Shown: positions 55,576 through 64,000 of the stretch, piece after piece
How positions within the stretch are numbered: position 1 is the stretch's first letter
Layout: each line of letters begins with the position of its first letter
NCBI RefSeq assembly: GCF_003034965.1
Contig: NZ_PZKE01000004.1
Span: 1 to 64,000 of the forward strand
Length of the DNA: 64,000 nucleotides
Source of the DNA: Fuscovulum blasticum DSM 2131
GTDB taxonomy: Bacteria > Pseudomonadota > Alphaproteobacteria > Rhodobacterales > Rhodobacteraceae
Reading direction: 5' to 3'
The notes under the pieces: generated by a model
What the model saw: only the letters and a program-made list of their open reading frames with translations
What the model was told of the DNA's origin: nothing
The model's database searches: none
Made by a program: the position numbers and the translations under genes

Positions 55576-56664
55576 CTAAAGCAGATGCCCCGACTTGGCG
55601 GCCTTGGTGGCCAGATAGGCGGCGTTCTGCGGGGTCTGGCCCACCTTGAGCGGCACCCGTTCTGTCACCTGCAGGCCGCAGGTTTCCAGCATGGCCACCT
55701 TGCGCGGATTGTTGGTCAGCAGGCGCACGGCGGAAAAGCCCAGCTTGCGCAGGATCTCGGCGCCGATGCGGAAATCGCGCTCGTCATCCTCGAACCCCAG
55801 CCGGTGATTGGCCTCCACCGTGTCGAAGCCCTGATCCTGCAACGAATAGGCGCGCATCTTGTTGGCCAGTCCGATGCCCCGGCCTTCCTGGTTCAGGTAA
55901 AGCAGCACGCCCGCGCCTTCCTCGCCCATCTGCGCCAGCGCCGCACGCAGTTGCGGGCCGCAGTCGCATTTCAGGCTGCCCAGCACATCGCCGGTGAAAC
56001 AGGCCGAATGAAGCCGCGCCAGCACCGGGCTTGCGCGGTCGGGCTGGCCCACCTCGATGGCGTAATGTTCGTCCCCGCCGTCTTCGGGGCGGAAGATATG
56101 CACCCGGCCCGCCCCCGCCGCTGCCATGGGCAGGCGGGCGGCAACCACCTCGTCCAGCGGGGACAGGCGGGCGAGTTCCGGCGCGATCTCGTCCAGCCGC
56201 AGCAGCGTCAGGCCGTGTTCGGCGGCCAGCGCCAGCGCCTGTTCCACGCGCACCAGCACCGCGGCGGGCAACAGCCGCGCCGTCTTGGCCAGCGCCAGCG
56301 CCGCGCGGTGCAGGTCGGCCGGGCCGTCGCGCAGGGCGCGCAGCGGGCCCTTCATCGGCACCCGCAGATCATCGGCCGGGTCGGCCAGCGCGGCGATCCA
56401 GTCAACCCCCGCCGCAGCCGGCACCGCCACGCGCACCAGATCGCCGTCATAGGCGGCGGTCTTCAGCGTGACCGCCCGGCGCGCGGTCAGCGCCAGTTCC
56501 GGGCTGCCAAGGCGGCGCAGGTCGGCCAGACGGTCGGGCGTCAGCGCCTCGACCGCAACGGCCAGCGCCGCGCCGCCGCCGCCGGTCAGCACCACGGGCA
56601 CGCCCATGCGCAGATCGCCCCGCGCGCGGGTCAGCCGTTCGATGGTGCTGGGGGCAAGGGTCAT
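55576..56664 (-). CDS. ribA: GTP cyclohydrolase II with N-terminal extension
   Basis: A 362-residue protein. The C-terminal ~195 residues are RibA: zinc cysteines in '[20 protein letters not shown]', '[19 protein letters not shown]', and '[17 protein letters not shown]'. The ~165-residue N-terminal part is not the DHBP synthase (RibB) catalytic domain by its motifs; similar extensions occur in relatives. It opens GTP in the first step of riboflavin synthesis. It faces the cenR-like gene divergently. Confidence 0.9.
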   Translation of the reverse strand: MTLAPSTIERLTRARGDLRMGVPVVLTGGGGAALAVAVEALTPDRLADLRRLGSPELALTARRAVTLKTAAYDGDLVRVAVPAAAGVDWIAALADPADDLRVPMKGPLRALRDGPADLHRAALALAKTARLLPAAVLVRVEQALALAAEHGLTLLRLDEIAPELARLSPLDEVVAARLPMAAAGAGRVHIFRPEDGGDEHYAIEVGQPDRASPVLARLHSACFTGDVLGSLKCDCGPQLRAALAQMGEEGAGVLLYLNQEGRGIGLANKMRAYSLQDQGFDTVEANHRLGFEDDERDFRIGAEILRKLGFSAVRLLTNNPRKVAMLETCGLQVTERVPLKVGQTPQNAAYLATKAAKSGHLL

Positions 56665-56814
56665 GGCTCTCTCCTGCCCCCTTATCTAGCGGGGGCGTGA
56701 CAGGATTGAAACATACCCCGCAGTCCCGACACGACCGCGTGAGTCGGGTGTTGCAATTCTTGCGGGGCGCACACGGCCGGATCACATCGGGGTCACAAGG
56801 AACGGAGGCCCCCG

Positions 56815-57501
56815 ATGGCAACGCTCAGAAAAATCCTGCTGGTCGACGATGATGACGATCTGCGTGAGGCACTTTCCGAACAACTGGTGATGACCGAGGA
56901 TTTCGACGTGTTCGAGGCGCGCACCGGCGCCGAGGGCATGGAGAAGGCCAAGGCCGCGATCTACGATCTGGTGATCCTTGACGTGGGCCTGCCCGATACC
57001 GACGGGCGCGAGCTGTGCCGCCGGATGCGCAAGGTCGGCGTGAAATGCCCGATCATGATGCTGACCGGCCATGACACCGATGCCGATACCATCCTGGGAC
57101 TGGACAGCGGCGCGAATGACTATGTGACCAAGCCGTTCAAGTTTCCGGTCCTGCTGGCGCGCATCCGGTCGCAGTTGCGCACGCATGAACAGTCGGAAGA
57201 CGCGGTGTTCCAGCTTGGGCCCTATACCTTCAAGCCGGCGCAGAAGATGCTGCTGGACGAAAAGGAAAAGAAGATCCGGCTGACCGAGAAGGAAACCAAC
57301 ATCCTCAAGTTCCTGTACCGCGCGCAATCGGGCGTGGTGGCGCGGGATGTGCTGCTGCACGAGGTCTGGGGCTATAACGCGGGTGTCACCACGCATACGC
57401 TGGAAACCCACATCTATCGCCTGCGCCAGAAGATCGAGCCCGATCCTTCCAACGCGCGGCTTCTGGTCACCGAAAGCGGCGGCTACCGGCTGGTGGCCTG
57501 A
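56815..57501 (+). CDS. cenR: OmpR-family response regulator, CenR-like
   Basis: A 228-residue regulator: receiver domain with acidic pocket 'LLVDDDDDLREAL', phospho-acceptor Asp in 'LVILDVGLPDTDGREL', Thr in 'MLTGHD' and Lys in 'VTKPFKFPV'; a winged-helix domain from about 130 ('RLTEKETNILKFLYRAQSG', 'EVWGYNAGVTTHTLETHIYR'). The close match of the wing region to Caulobacter/Rhodobacter CenR, an essential cell-envelope regulator, suggests this identity. No histidine kinase is adjacent. An RNA-like element follows at 57592. Confidence 0.85.
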   Translation: MATLRKILLVDDDDDLREALSEQLVMTEDFDVFEARTGAEGMEKAKAAIYDLVILDVGLPDTDGRELCRRMRKVGVKCPIMMLTGHDTDADTILGLDSGANDYVTKPFKFPVLLARIRSQLRTHEQSEDAVFQLGPYTFKPAQKMLLDEKEKKIRLTEKETNILKFLYRAQSGVVARDVLLHEVWGYNAGVTTHTLETHIYRLRQKIEPDPSNARLLVTESGGYRLVA

Positions 57502-57591
57502 TCGCGGCGGCTGCCCGGCCTGTCTGCCCCGGTTCACCTGTTGTTAACCGGGTTGCGCCAGACTGGACGGGTCTTGTTCAGGTTCCCCTTG

Positions 57592-57658
57592 CCGTGTCGG
57601 GGCAATGACACGGTTCCTCCCTGTTGGACCTGGCCGGGCTTCGTGCCCGGCCTTTTTT
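57592..57658 (+). ncRNA. Candidate small RNA or 3' RNA element with CCTCCC motif, copy 1
   Basis: Hairpin CCGTGTC/GACACGG (57592-57613), then unpaired CCTCCCTGTTGGACC (57616-57630), then a perfect terminator GGCCGGGC-TTCGT-GCCCGGCC-TTTTTT (57632-57658). The 20-base block around CCTCCCTGTTGGAC recurs at 59025-59044. CCTCC is anti-Shine-Dalgarno, the usual seed of CcsR/alpha-r14-like sRNAs. It could be released from the cenR message or have its own promoter near 57541. Confidence 0.55.
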
Positions 57659-58878
57659 CAGTCCATCTTCAGCCAGAGCGCGATGTAGCCAAGGATCAGC
57701 ACCGCCCCCGCCAGACAGACGGCATAGGGCAGTTGCAGCGCCGTGACCTGCCCCAGCGGTGCCCCCAGCGCCACGATGGCCCCGCCGGTCAGCGAGCCGA
57801 AGGCCGAAGGGCCGGTGCCGAAGAAGCGATAGGCGGCGTTCACCCGGCCCAGCAGCGGGCCGGGGATATGGCGCTGGCGATAGCTGACCGTGGCGATGTT
57901 CCACAAAAGGCCGGTGAAGGCCTCCACCGCCATGGCGGCGCTGGCGGCCCAGGGGCTGCGGGTAAAGGCCAGCACCGCGGCGGCCAGGGCAAAGCCCGCG
58001 ATGCCGGCAATCAGCCCGGCCTTCGGCCCGGTGCGGCGCAGGATCGCGGGGCCGATCAGGCTGCCGGCCAGACCGCCGCCCGCTGCCACGGCCAGCATCA
58101 CGCCATAGGCCGCCGGCCCCATGCCCAGCACGACCTGCGCATACAGCACCACCAGCGCCCAGTAGATCGAGGCGGTGAAGTTGAACGCCCCCAGCGCCAG
58201 CGCCATCCGCCGCAGCACCGGATGGTGCCACAGGAACGACAGGCCCTCGCGCAGCGCCGGAAGAAACGGCTGCGGCGCGGCCTTTTCCGCCGGCGGCAGG
58301 CGCAACCGGGTGATCAGCGCAATCGCCCCGGCCAGCATCGCCGCCTGCAAGCCGAAGGGCAGCGCCACCGCCACCCCGATCAGGATGCCCGCCAAAGGCG
58401 GCCCGGCAAACTGCCCCGCCACCTGTTCCGCGCTCCAGAGCAGGCCGTTCGCATCTTCCAGCCGGTCTTTCGGCACCACGGCGGGCAGGAAACTTTGCGC
58501 CGTGTTGTCGCGCACCACCTCGGCGCTGCCCATGGCAAAGGCCAGCGCGGCCAGCACCAGCGCCGGGCCGGTGCCGGGTGGCGCCAGAAGGGCCAGCGCG
58601 ACCAGCGCCATGGCCACCCCAACCCGCGCCGCATCGGCCAGGATCAGGACGCGCGCATGATCGAAACGGTCGGTCAGCACCCCGGCGGGCAGGGCGAACA
58701 GCAGCCAGGGCGCCTGCCGGGCTGCCGCCACAAGGCCGATCAGCAGCGGGTCATGCGTCAGCAGCGTTGCCAGCCAAGGCACCGCAACGGCAATCACGCC
58801 GTCGCCCATGTTCGTGGCGGTGGTCGAGGCGAAGAGAAGGCGGAAATTCCCGTTCCGCCACAGGCTGGCCCGTGTCAT
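57658..58878 (-). CDS. MFS transporter
   Basis: A 406-residue, about 12-segment major facilitator, enterobactin-exporter/MFS_3-like: 'FASTTATNMGDGVIAVAVPW', 'PAGVLTDRFDHARVL' (motif A) and 'GRVNAAYRFFGTGPSAFGSL'. Substrate unknown, probably drug or siderophore efflux. The ATG at 58878 (MTRASLWRNG) starts the first helix; upstream open frame is ignored. Its stop overlaps the last T of the opposite-strand terminator. Confidence 0.88.
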   Translation of the reverse strand: MTRASLWRNGNFRLLFASTTATNMGDGVIAVAVPWLATLLTHDPLLIGLVAAARQAPWLLFALPAGVLTDRFDHARVLILADAARVGVAMALVALALLAPPGTGPALVLAALAFAMGSAEVVRDNTAQSFLPAVVPKDRLEDANGLLWSAEQVAGQFAGPPLAGILIGVAVALPFGLQAAMLAGAIALITRLRLPPAEKAAPQPFLPALREGLSFLWHHPVLRRMALALGAFNFTASIYWALVVLYAQVVLGMGPAAYGVMLAVAAGGGLAGSLIGPAILRRTGPKAGLIAGIAGFALAAAVLAFTRSPWAASAAMAVEAFTGLLWNIATVSYRQRHIPGPLLGRVNAAYRFFGTGPSAFGSLTGGAIVALGAPLGQVTALQLPYAVCLAGAVLILGYIALWLKMD

Positions 58879-59024
58879 GGCGCGACACTGAGTCAGGCGC
58901 CGAAGAAGGTCAAGCTGCGGCATATGGGGGCAGCACAACCCCGCGTTGTGGCCAAAAAGCCATGGCCGGGAACATTTGCGCTGGATCAATTCTAAGTTTG
59001 CGGACTCGGTGATACATTGATTTC

Positions 59025-59073
59025 ACCTCCCTGTTGGACTTGGCCCGGCGCCCTTGGCCCGGGCTTTTCTTTT
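59025..59073 (+). ncRNA. Candidate small RNA or leader element with CCTCCC motif, copy 2
   Basis: CACCTCCCTGTTGGACTTGG starts at 59024, followed by hairpin GCCCGG (59043-59048) / CCGGGC (59059-59064) and TTTTCTTTT. It sits about 46 bases before xth and about 150 bases after the MFS start, with an AT-rich stretch (58987-59022) upstream that could hold a promoter. Same motif as copy 1. Confidence 0.5.
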
Positions 59074-59118
59074 GGGCATGTCCCGCCTAGGCTCCGCCCT
59101 TCCAAAGCGGAGTCTGCC

Positions 59119-59907
59119 ATGCCCTTCACCCTTGCCACCTGGAACATCAACTCGGTCCGCCTGCGCGAAGGGCTGGTGCAGAAACTGCTGGGGGAAGAAA
59201 CCCCCGACATCCTGTGTCTGCAAGAGATCAAGACCCCGATCGACAAGTTCCCGACCGAAGGCTTCGCCGCGATGGGCTATCGCCATCTCGTGGCGCGGGG
59301 GCAGAAGGGCTATAACGGTGTGGCGATCCTGTCGAAACTGCCGATCACCGATGCCGGCGACAGCGACTATGCCGCTTTGGGCCATGCCCGCCATGTGGCG
59401 GCGCGGCTGGAAAACGGCGTGGTGATCCACAACTTCTATGTTCCCGCCGGCGGCGACATTCCCGACCGGGAAGAAAACGTGAAGTTCGGCCAGAAGCTGG
59501 ATTTCCTGACCGACATGCGCGACGCCTTCCGCGCCGACCGCCCGCAGCGGGCCATTCTGGTGGGCGATCTGAACATCGCCCCGCGTGAAGATGATGTCTG
59601 GAACCACAAGGCGCTGCTGAAGATCGTCAGCCACACGCCGATCGAGGTGCAGCATCTGTCCGACGCGCAGGAGGCCGGCGCCTGGGTGGACGTGACCCGC
59701 AAGGACATTCCCGAAGGCCGGCTTTACAGTTGGTGGAGCTATCGCGCCGCTGACTGGGATGCCGCCGACAAGGGCCGCCGGCTGGATCACGTCTGGGCCA
59801 CGCCCGACATTGCCGGCGCGGCCCACGGCAGCCGCATCCTACGCTCCGCCCGGGGCTGGGACCAGCCGTCCGACCACGTTCCGGTTTTCGCGACCTTCGA
59901 TCTGTAA
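59119..59907 (+). CDS. xth: Exodeoxyribonuclease III
   Basis: A 262-residue AP endonuclease/exonuclease: 'TWNINSVRLRE', 'ILCLQEIK' with the metal Glu, 'VGDLNIAP' and the C-terminal 'DQPSDHVPVFATFDL' with catalytic Asp-His. It opens abasic sites for base-excision repair, complementing MutM. ATG 59119 gives the standard N-terminus; upstream open frame runs through the RNA element. Confidence 0.95.
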   Translation: MPFTLATWNINSVRLREGLVQKLLGEETPDILCLQEIKTPIDKFPTEGFAAMGYRHLVARGQKGYNGVAILSKLPITDAGDSDYAALGHARHVAARLENGVVIHNFYVPAGGDIPDREENVKFGQKLDFLTDMRDAFRADRPQRAILVGDLNIAPREDDVWNHKALLKIVSHTPIEVQHLSDAQEAGAWVDVTRKDIPEGRLYSWWSYRAADWDAADKGRRLDHVWATPDIAGAAHGSRILRSARGWDQPSDHVPVFATFDL

Positions 59908-59952
59908 GCGCGGGCCGCGGGGGCGGCATGGCCCGCCCCCGGCAAGGCCGGG

Positions 59953-60492
59953 TCAGCCGCCCGCCATCAGCGCCTGAAGCACCGCTTTCGCGCTGTCGCT
60001 GGACCAGTCGGCATCGCCGATCAGGCGGCCCACCTCCTGCCCCTCGGGATTCAGGATCACTGTCACCGGCAGGCCCAGCACGCCCATCTGGCGGCCCAGT
60101 TCGGATTTCGGATCGCGCAGCGGCACCAGATGGGTAACACCGGCCTCTTCCCAGAAGCGGGTGATCGCCTCGGGCGCATTGCGCCCCGTGGCGACCGGCA
60201 CCACCGCCAGATCGGGCAGCGCCGCCTGCAAGGCATCAAGGCTGGGCATCTCGGCTCGGCAGGGGGCGCACCAGGTGGCCCAGAAGTTCACCACCACCCA
60301 TTTCCCGCGATAATCGGCCAGGCTGGCGGGGGCTTCGTCCAGCGTCATCAGCGCCGCCTCGGGCACCGCCACCGGCGTGGAATGCAGCGCCAGTTTCTTC
60401 ATGTCGCCGTCGCGCAGGCCGGCCACATCGGCCTGCGCCACATTTGCACCAAGCGCCAAGGCCGTATAAAGCACCGCCAACAATTTCCGCAC
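59953..60492 (-). CDS. TlpA-family thiol-disulfide oxidoreductase
   Basis: A 179-residue thioredoxin-fold protein with an N-terminal signal anchor ('[18 protein letters not shown]') and the active site WCAPC in '[18 protein letters not shown]'; cis-Pro in 'GLPVTVIL'. It should act in the periplasm, typically reducing cytochrome c or copper-site thiols. The GTG at 60492 has GGAGG 6 bases upstream, stronger than the ATG at 60534. Divergent from argH. Confidence 0.9.
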   Translation of the reverse strand: MRKLLAVLYTALALGANVAQADVAGLRDGDMKKLALHSTPVAVPEAALMTLDEAPASLADYRGKWVVVNFWATWCAPCRAEMPSLDALQAALPDLAVVPVATGRNAPEAITRFWEEAGVTHLVPLRDPKSELGRQMGVLGLPVTVILNPEGQEVGRLIGDADWSSDSAKAVLQALMAGG

Positions 60493-60524
60493 GCCGAACC
60501 TCCCCAGCCCGAAGGCCGAATCCC

Positions 60525-61928
60525 ATGACCGCATCCGATACGTCCAAAGCCGCCAACCAGATGTGGGGCGGGCGCTTCGCCGAAGGGCCGGACGCGATCA
60601 TGCAGGCGATCAATGCCTCGATCGGGTTCGACAAACGGCTTTACGCGCAGGACATTGCCGGCTCGCGCGCCCATGCCGCCATGCTGGCGGCAACGGGCAT
60701 CCTAACGGATAGCGATGCGCGGGCCATCGGGGAAGGGCTGCTCACAGTCTTGTCAGAGATCGAATCCGGGCAGTTCCAGTTCAAGGTCGAGCTGGAGGAC
60801 ATCCACCTGAATGTGGAATCCCGCCTGACCGAGATCGTGGGCGAGGCGGGCAAGCGCCTGCACACCGGGCGCTCGCGCAACGATCAGGTGGCGGTGGATT
60901 TCCGGCTGTGGGTGCGTGACCAGTGCGATGCCGCGATCACCGGCCTGACCGGGCTGATGCGTGCCTTCGTTGCCCAGGCCGAGGCGGGCGCCGACTGGGT
61001 GATGCCGGGCTTCACCCATCTGCAAACGGCGCAGCCGGTCACCTGGGGCCATCATATGATGGCCTATGTCGAGATGTTCGCCCGCGACCGCAGCCGGTTT
61101 GAAGACGCGCGGCGGCGGATGAACGAATGTCCGCTGGGCGCGGCGGCCCTGGCCGGCACCGGCTTTCCCATTGACCGGCACATGACCGCCGCGGCGCTGG
61201 GGTTTGACCGGCCCACGGCGAACAGCCTGGATTCCGTGTCGGACCGCGATTTCGCGCTGGAATTCCTGGCCGCCAGCAGCATCTGCGCCATGCACCTTTC
61301 CCGCTTTGCCGAAGAGCTGGTGATCTGGTCCAGCGCGCAGTTCCGCTTCGTCCGGCTGTCGGACAAGTGGACCACTGGCAGCAGCATCATGCCGCAGAAG
61401 AAGAACCCCGACGCGGCCGAACTGCTGCGCGCCAAGCTGGGCCGCATCCTGGGGGCCACGGTGGCGCTGTTCACGGTGATGAAGGGCCTGGCGCTGACCT
61501 ATTCCAAGGACATGCAGGAAGACAAGGAACAGGTCTTCGATGCCGCCGACAGCCTGATGCTGGGGCTGGCCGCGATGACCGGCATGGTGGGCGACATGAC
61601 CGCCAACCGCGACACGCTGAAAGCCGCCGCCGCCAGCGGTTTTTCCACCGCCACCGATCTGGCCGACTGGCTGGTGCGGTCGCTGAACCTGCCCTTCCGC
61701 GAGGCGCATCATGTGACCGGCACGCTGGTGGCGCTGGCGGAAAGCAAGGGCTGCGACCTGCCCGATCTTTCGCTGGCCGAAATGAACGGCGTTCACCCCG
61801 GCATCACGCAAGAGATCTATTCGGTGCTGGGCGTTGAAAACTCGGTCCGCTCGCGCATGTCCTATGGCGGTACCGCGCCGGATCAGGTGCGCGCCCAGAT
61901 CGCGCGCTGGAAACCGCTGCTGGGCTGA
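60525..61928 (+). CDS. argH: Argininosuccinate lyase
   Basis: A 467-residue enzyme releasing arginine and fumarate; 'MWGGRF' at the N-terminus, '[11 protein letters not shown]', '[16 protein letters not shown]' and the signature '[12 protein letters not shown]'. The order argH - small lipoproteins - lysA is conserved in the family. ATG 60525 is 33 bases from the divergent tlpA-like start. Confidence 0.97.
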   Translation: MTASDTSKAANQMWGGRFAEGPDAIMQAINASIGFDKRLYAQDIAGSRAHAAMLAATGILTDSDARAIGEGLLTVLSEIESGQFQFKVELEDIHLNVESRLTEIVGEAGKRLHTGRSRNDQVAVDFRLWVRDQCDAAITGLTGLMRAFVAQAEAGADWVMPGFTHLQTAQPVTWGHHMMAYVEMFARDRSRFEDARRRMNECPLGAAALAGTGFPIDRHMTAAALGFDRPTANSLDSVSDRDFALEFLAASSICAMHLSRFAEELVIWSSAQFRFVRLSDKWTTGSSIMPQKKNPDAAELLRAKLGRILGATVALFTVMKGLALTYSKDMQEDKEQVFDAADSLMLGLAAMTGMVGDMTANRDTLKAAAASGFSTATDLADWLVRSLNLPFREAHHVTGTLVALAESKGCDLPDLSLAEMNGVHPGITQEIYSVLGVENSVRSRMSYGGTAPDQVRAQIARWKPLLG

Positions 61929-62007
61929 GGGTGGGAAAAGGCGGCGGTGGCGTGGCTGCCGCCGCGCTGCTAGGATCGCCGCCTGAATCGCCACGCCAGG
62001 GATGCCC

Positions 62008-62169
62008 ATGCTGCTGCGCCTGCTTGTCCTGATGCTTCCGCTGGCGCTGGCCGCCTGCACCGGCCCGCGCCTGAACGCGGGCCTGTCCATCGGCCCCGGC
62101 GGCGCCCGCATCAGCCCCAGCATCTCGGCCGGGCTGCAAGGCGGCGGCACCCTGTCCTATTCGCCCTGA
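62008..62169 (+). CDS. Mini-lipoprotein, 53 residues
   Basis: MLLRLLVLMLPLALAACTGP: signal peptide with lipobox LAAC, then a Gly/Ser-rich tail ending 'GGGTLSYSP'. ATG 62008 is chosen because AGGG lies 6 bases upstream; ATG 62002 abuts it. Probably a membrane-attached lipoprotein. It is 79 bases after argH and 7 bases before a second lipoprotein ORF. Confidence 0.7.
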   Translation: MLLRLLVLMLPLALAACTGPRLNAGLSIGPGGARISPSISAGLQGGGTLSYSP

Positions 62170-62176
62170 GGCCCGC

Positions 62177-62323
62177 ATGACCCGTATCGTCCCTGCCCTG
62201 ATCACCGCCCTTCTGCTGGCCGCCTGCGGGGCGGATGGTGCCCCCGTGGCGCCGACCAAGGCCGTCACGCAGCCGGGGATCGAAATCACCGGCTCTGCCC
62301 GAATCGGCATTGTCAGCCGATAG
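62177..62323 (+). CDS. Mini-lipoprotein, 48 residues, possibly LptM-like
   Basis: MTRIVPALITALLLAACGAD: signal peptide with lipobox LAAC; the mature part begins CGADGAPVAPTKA. Gammaproteobacterial LptM (YifL), which helps LptD mature, is also a tiny lipoprotein encoded beside the dapF/lysA locus and begins CG.KGP; the resemblance is suggestive only. Here lysA is one gene away. The start codon is 7 bases after the previous stop. Confidence 0.65.
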   Translation: MTRIVPALITALLLAACGADGAPVAPTKAVTQPGIEITGSARIGIVSR

Positions 62324-62380
62324 CGCTGGACGGCGCGGCGCAGGCCGCTACCTTCCGCCTGACCCAAGCGGAGTGTCGCC

Positions 62381-62719
62381 ATGCGCCTTGTCTTCCTTGC
62401 CCTTGCCCTGTGGGGCGCCGTCCATCCGATGTGGTGGTTCGTCAAACACATGCGTGACACCGGCACCGGCCTGGGCGGGCTGATCGACGCCTGGTATGTC
62501 AACGCCTCGACCACGGGGCTGACCTGGGATCTGACCATCGCCGCGATCACGCTGACGGTCTGGGTTCTTGGCGAAACCGTCTACCGGCGGGCCTGGCTGA
62601 ACCTGATCGCCATTCCTGCCACCTTCTGCATCGGCGTGTCCTGCGGCCTGCCGCTTTATCTGTGGCTGCGCAGCCGTCCGGCACCGGGAAATGTTGGCGC
62701 GGCACGGCTGTTCTGCTAA
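62381..62719 (+). CDS. DUF2834 family membrane protein
   Basis: A 112-residue protein with three to four hydrophobic segments and the DUF2834 features 'WFVKHMRDTGTGL', 'NASTTGLTWDLTIAAITLTVWV' (span only) and 'GVSCGLPLYLWLRSR'. Function unknown. GGAG lies 7 bases before the ATG. It ends 35 bases before lysA. Confidence 0.8.
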   Translation: MRLVFLALALWGAVHPMWWFVKHMRDTGTGLGGLIDAWYVNASTTGLTWDLTIAAITLTVWVLGETVYRRAWLNLIAIPATFCIGVSCGLPLYLWLRSRPAPGNVGAARLFC

Positions 62720-62754
62720 GACCGGCTCCGGTTTCCGGGTGGCATGAGGGTGAG

Positions 62755-64000
62755 ATGGACCACTTCCTTTATCAGGGCGGCATCCTCCATGCCGAAGGCG
62801 TGGCGATCCCCGAAATCGCCGCGCAGGTGGGCACGCCCTTCTATGTCTATTCCACCGCCACGCTGACCCGGCATTACCGCCTGTTCACCGAGGCGCTGTC
62901 GCCGCTGCCGCATCTGGTGTGCTTTGCCATCAAGTCGCTGTCGAATGTGGCCGTGCTCAAGACGCTGGGCGATCTGGGCGCCGGCATGGATGTGGTTTCG
63001 ATCGGGGAATACCTGCGCGCCCGTGCGGCGGGCGTGCCGGGCGAGCGGATCGTGTTTTCCGGCGTCGGCAAGACCCGGGCCGAGATCCGCGCCGCACTGG
63101 AAGGCGGCATCCGCCAGTTCAACGTGGAAAGCGAACCCGAGTTGCGGGCGATTTCCGACATCGCCACCGCGCTTGGCGTGCAGGCCCCCATCGCGCTGCG
63201 GGTCAACCCGGATGTGGACGCCAAGACCCACGCCAAGATTGCCACCGGCAAAAGCGAAAACAAGTTCGGCATCCCCATCGCCAAGGCCCGCGCGGTTTAT
63301 GCCGAAGCGGCGGCCCTGCCGGGGCTGCGCGTGGTGGGGGTCGATGTCCACATCGGCAGCCAGTTGACCGACCTTGCCCCGTTCGAGGCGGCCTTCCTCA
63401 AGGTGCGCGAGCTGACGTTGCAACTGCGCGAGGATGGCCACCAGATCACCCGTCTGGATCTGGGCGGCGGCCTTGGGATTCCCTACACGGGGTCGAACGA
63501 CGCGCCGCCGCTGCCGGTGGAATACGGCGCCATGATCCAGCGCACGCTGGGCGATCTGGGCTGCGAGATCGAGATCGAGCCGGGGCGGCTGATCTCGGGA
63601 AACTCGGGCCTTCTGGTGGCGCAGGTGGTTTATGTGAAGAGCGGCGAGGGGCGGGATTTCCTGATCCTTGACGCCGCGATGAACGATCTGGCCCGCCCGT
63701 CGATGTATGACGCGCATCATGACATCGTGCCGGTGGTCGAATCCGCGCCGGGCGATCCGACGCAGCCCTTCGATGTGGTCGGCCCGGTCTGCGAAACCGG
63801 CGACACCTTCGCCCGTGGCCGCGAAATGCCGCTTCTGGCCGAAGGCGATCTGGTCGCCTTCCGCAGCGCGGGCGCCTATGGCGCGGTGATGGCCAGCGAA
63901 TACAACAGCCGCCCGCTGATCCCCGAGGTGCTGGTGAACGGCGATCACTTCGCTGTCATTCGGGAAAGGCCGACCTTTGACGAAATCCTTGCCCGCGATA
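62755..64000 (+). CDS. lysA: Diaminopimelate decarboxylase (3' end outside window)
   Basis: PLP-dependent enzyme making lysine. 415 codons are visible of an expected ~420. The PLP lysine is in 'CFAIKSLSNVAVL' (near 59), with 'VGVDVHIGSQ', 'LDLGGGLGIPY', 'EPGRLISGNSG' and 'GPVCETGDTFARGR', the catalytic Cys of the dimer partner. The window ends a few codons before the stop. GGGTGAG precedes the ATG. Confidence 0.97.
   Translation, partial: MDHFLYQGGILHAEGVAIPEIAAQVGTPFYVYSTATLTRHYRLFTEALSPLPHLVCFAIKSLSNVAVLKTLGDLGAGMDVVSIGEYLRARAAGVPGERIVFSGVGKTRAEIRAALEGGIRQFNVESEPELRAISDIATALGVQAPIALRVNPDVDAKTHAKIATGKSENKFGIPIAKARAVYAEAAALPGLRVVGVDVHIGSQLTDLAPFEAAFLKVRELTLQLREDGHQITRLDLGGGLGIPYTGSNDAPPLPVEYGAMIQRTLGDLGCEIEIEPGRLISGNSGLLVAQVVYVKSGEGRDFLILDAAMNDLARPSMYDAHHDIVPVVESAPGDPTQPFDVVGPVCETGDTFARGREMPLLAEGDLVAFRSAGAYGAVMASEYNSRPLIPEVLVNGDHFAVIRERPTFDEILARD

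Overview
The window is chromosomal DNA from a member of the Rhodobacteraceae (Alphaproteobacteria) close to Rhodobacter. G+C is high, around two thirds. The cytochrome bc1 operon (petABC) and the malyl-CoA lyase gene read very much like the Rhodobacter proteins as I remember them. The replication cluster dnaA-dnaN-recF-gyrB, preceded by ubiB/ubiE, mutM and rpsT, is the arrangement expected for this family. I saw no prophage, insertion sequence, CRISPR array or plasmid module. The window is a densely packed housekeeping chromosome with one clearly foreign-looking small gene.

Layout. 1-1202: the end of a flagellar locus (3' part of fliK, then flgD). 1203-5771: ubiquinone genes ubiB/ubiE diverging from mutM, an enoyl-CoA hydratase and rpsT. 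5772-13599: dnaA, dnaN, recF, two coupled small genes (VOC protein, LysE exporter) and gyrB. 13626-16688: a MarR-controlled EmrAB-type efflux operon. 16922-21579: two tiny ORFs, dinB, an N-formylglutamate amidohydrolase, tRNA-Val, rpmJ, a PaiB-like gene and a glutathione transferase. 21762-24600: petABC with a strong terminator. 24600-27946: the thiamine ABC transporter thiBPQ behind a TPP riboswitch. 27955-30458: terC with a structured leader, aroC, and the structured leader of a DEAD-box helicase. 30459-40379: the helicase, cysQ, pmbA, two tandem DUF2125 genes, an atypical crotonase and a flavoprotein. 40446-44309: a translation cluster (pheS, rplT, rpmI) broken up by an alanine/sodium symporter and followed by a low-G+C DUF2513 gene. 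44328-47266: a small membrane protein, pyruvate kinase, a second amidohydrolase and a DUF1244 gene. 47276-51185: an operon dgcN-dgcA-dat-azlC-azlD that looks like a D-amino-acid module. 51468-57501: malyl-CoA lyase, an HPP/CBS protein, accA, a Gdx/SugE exporter, ribA and an OmpR-type regulator. 57592-59907: two copies of a CCTCCC-containing RNA-like element flanking an MFS gene, then xth. 59953-64000: a TlpA thioredoxin, argH, two tandem mini-lipoproteins, DUF2834 and lysA (cut by the window end).

Most genes are packed with 1-14 base overlaps (ATGA, GTGA, CTGA), so translational coupling is common. Known or probable control elements are the TPP riboswitch, several intrinsic terminators, palindromic MarR sites, three good sigma-70-like promoters (gyrB, tRNA-Val, rpmI) and a thi promoter. 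The least explained signals are the terC leader that can hide its own ribosome binding site, the paired helicase leader, the two-copy CCTCCC/terminator element, the CTG start inferred for azlC, and the D-amino-acid operon with its own exporter. All start choices and families are judged by eye; no database search was possible.
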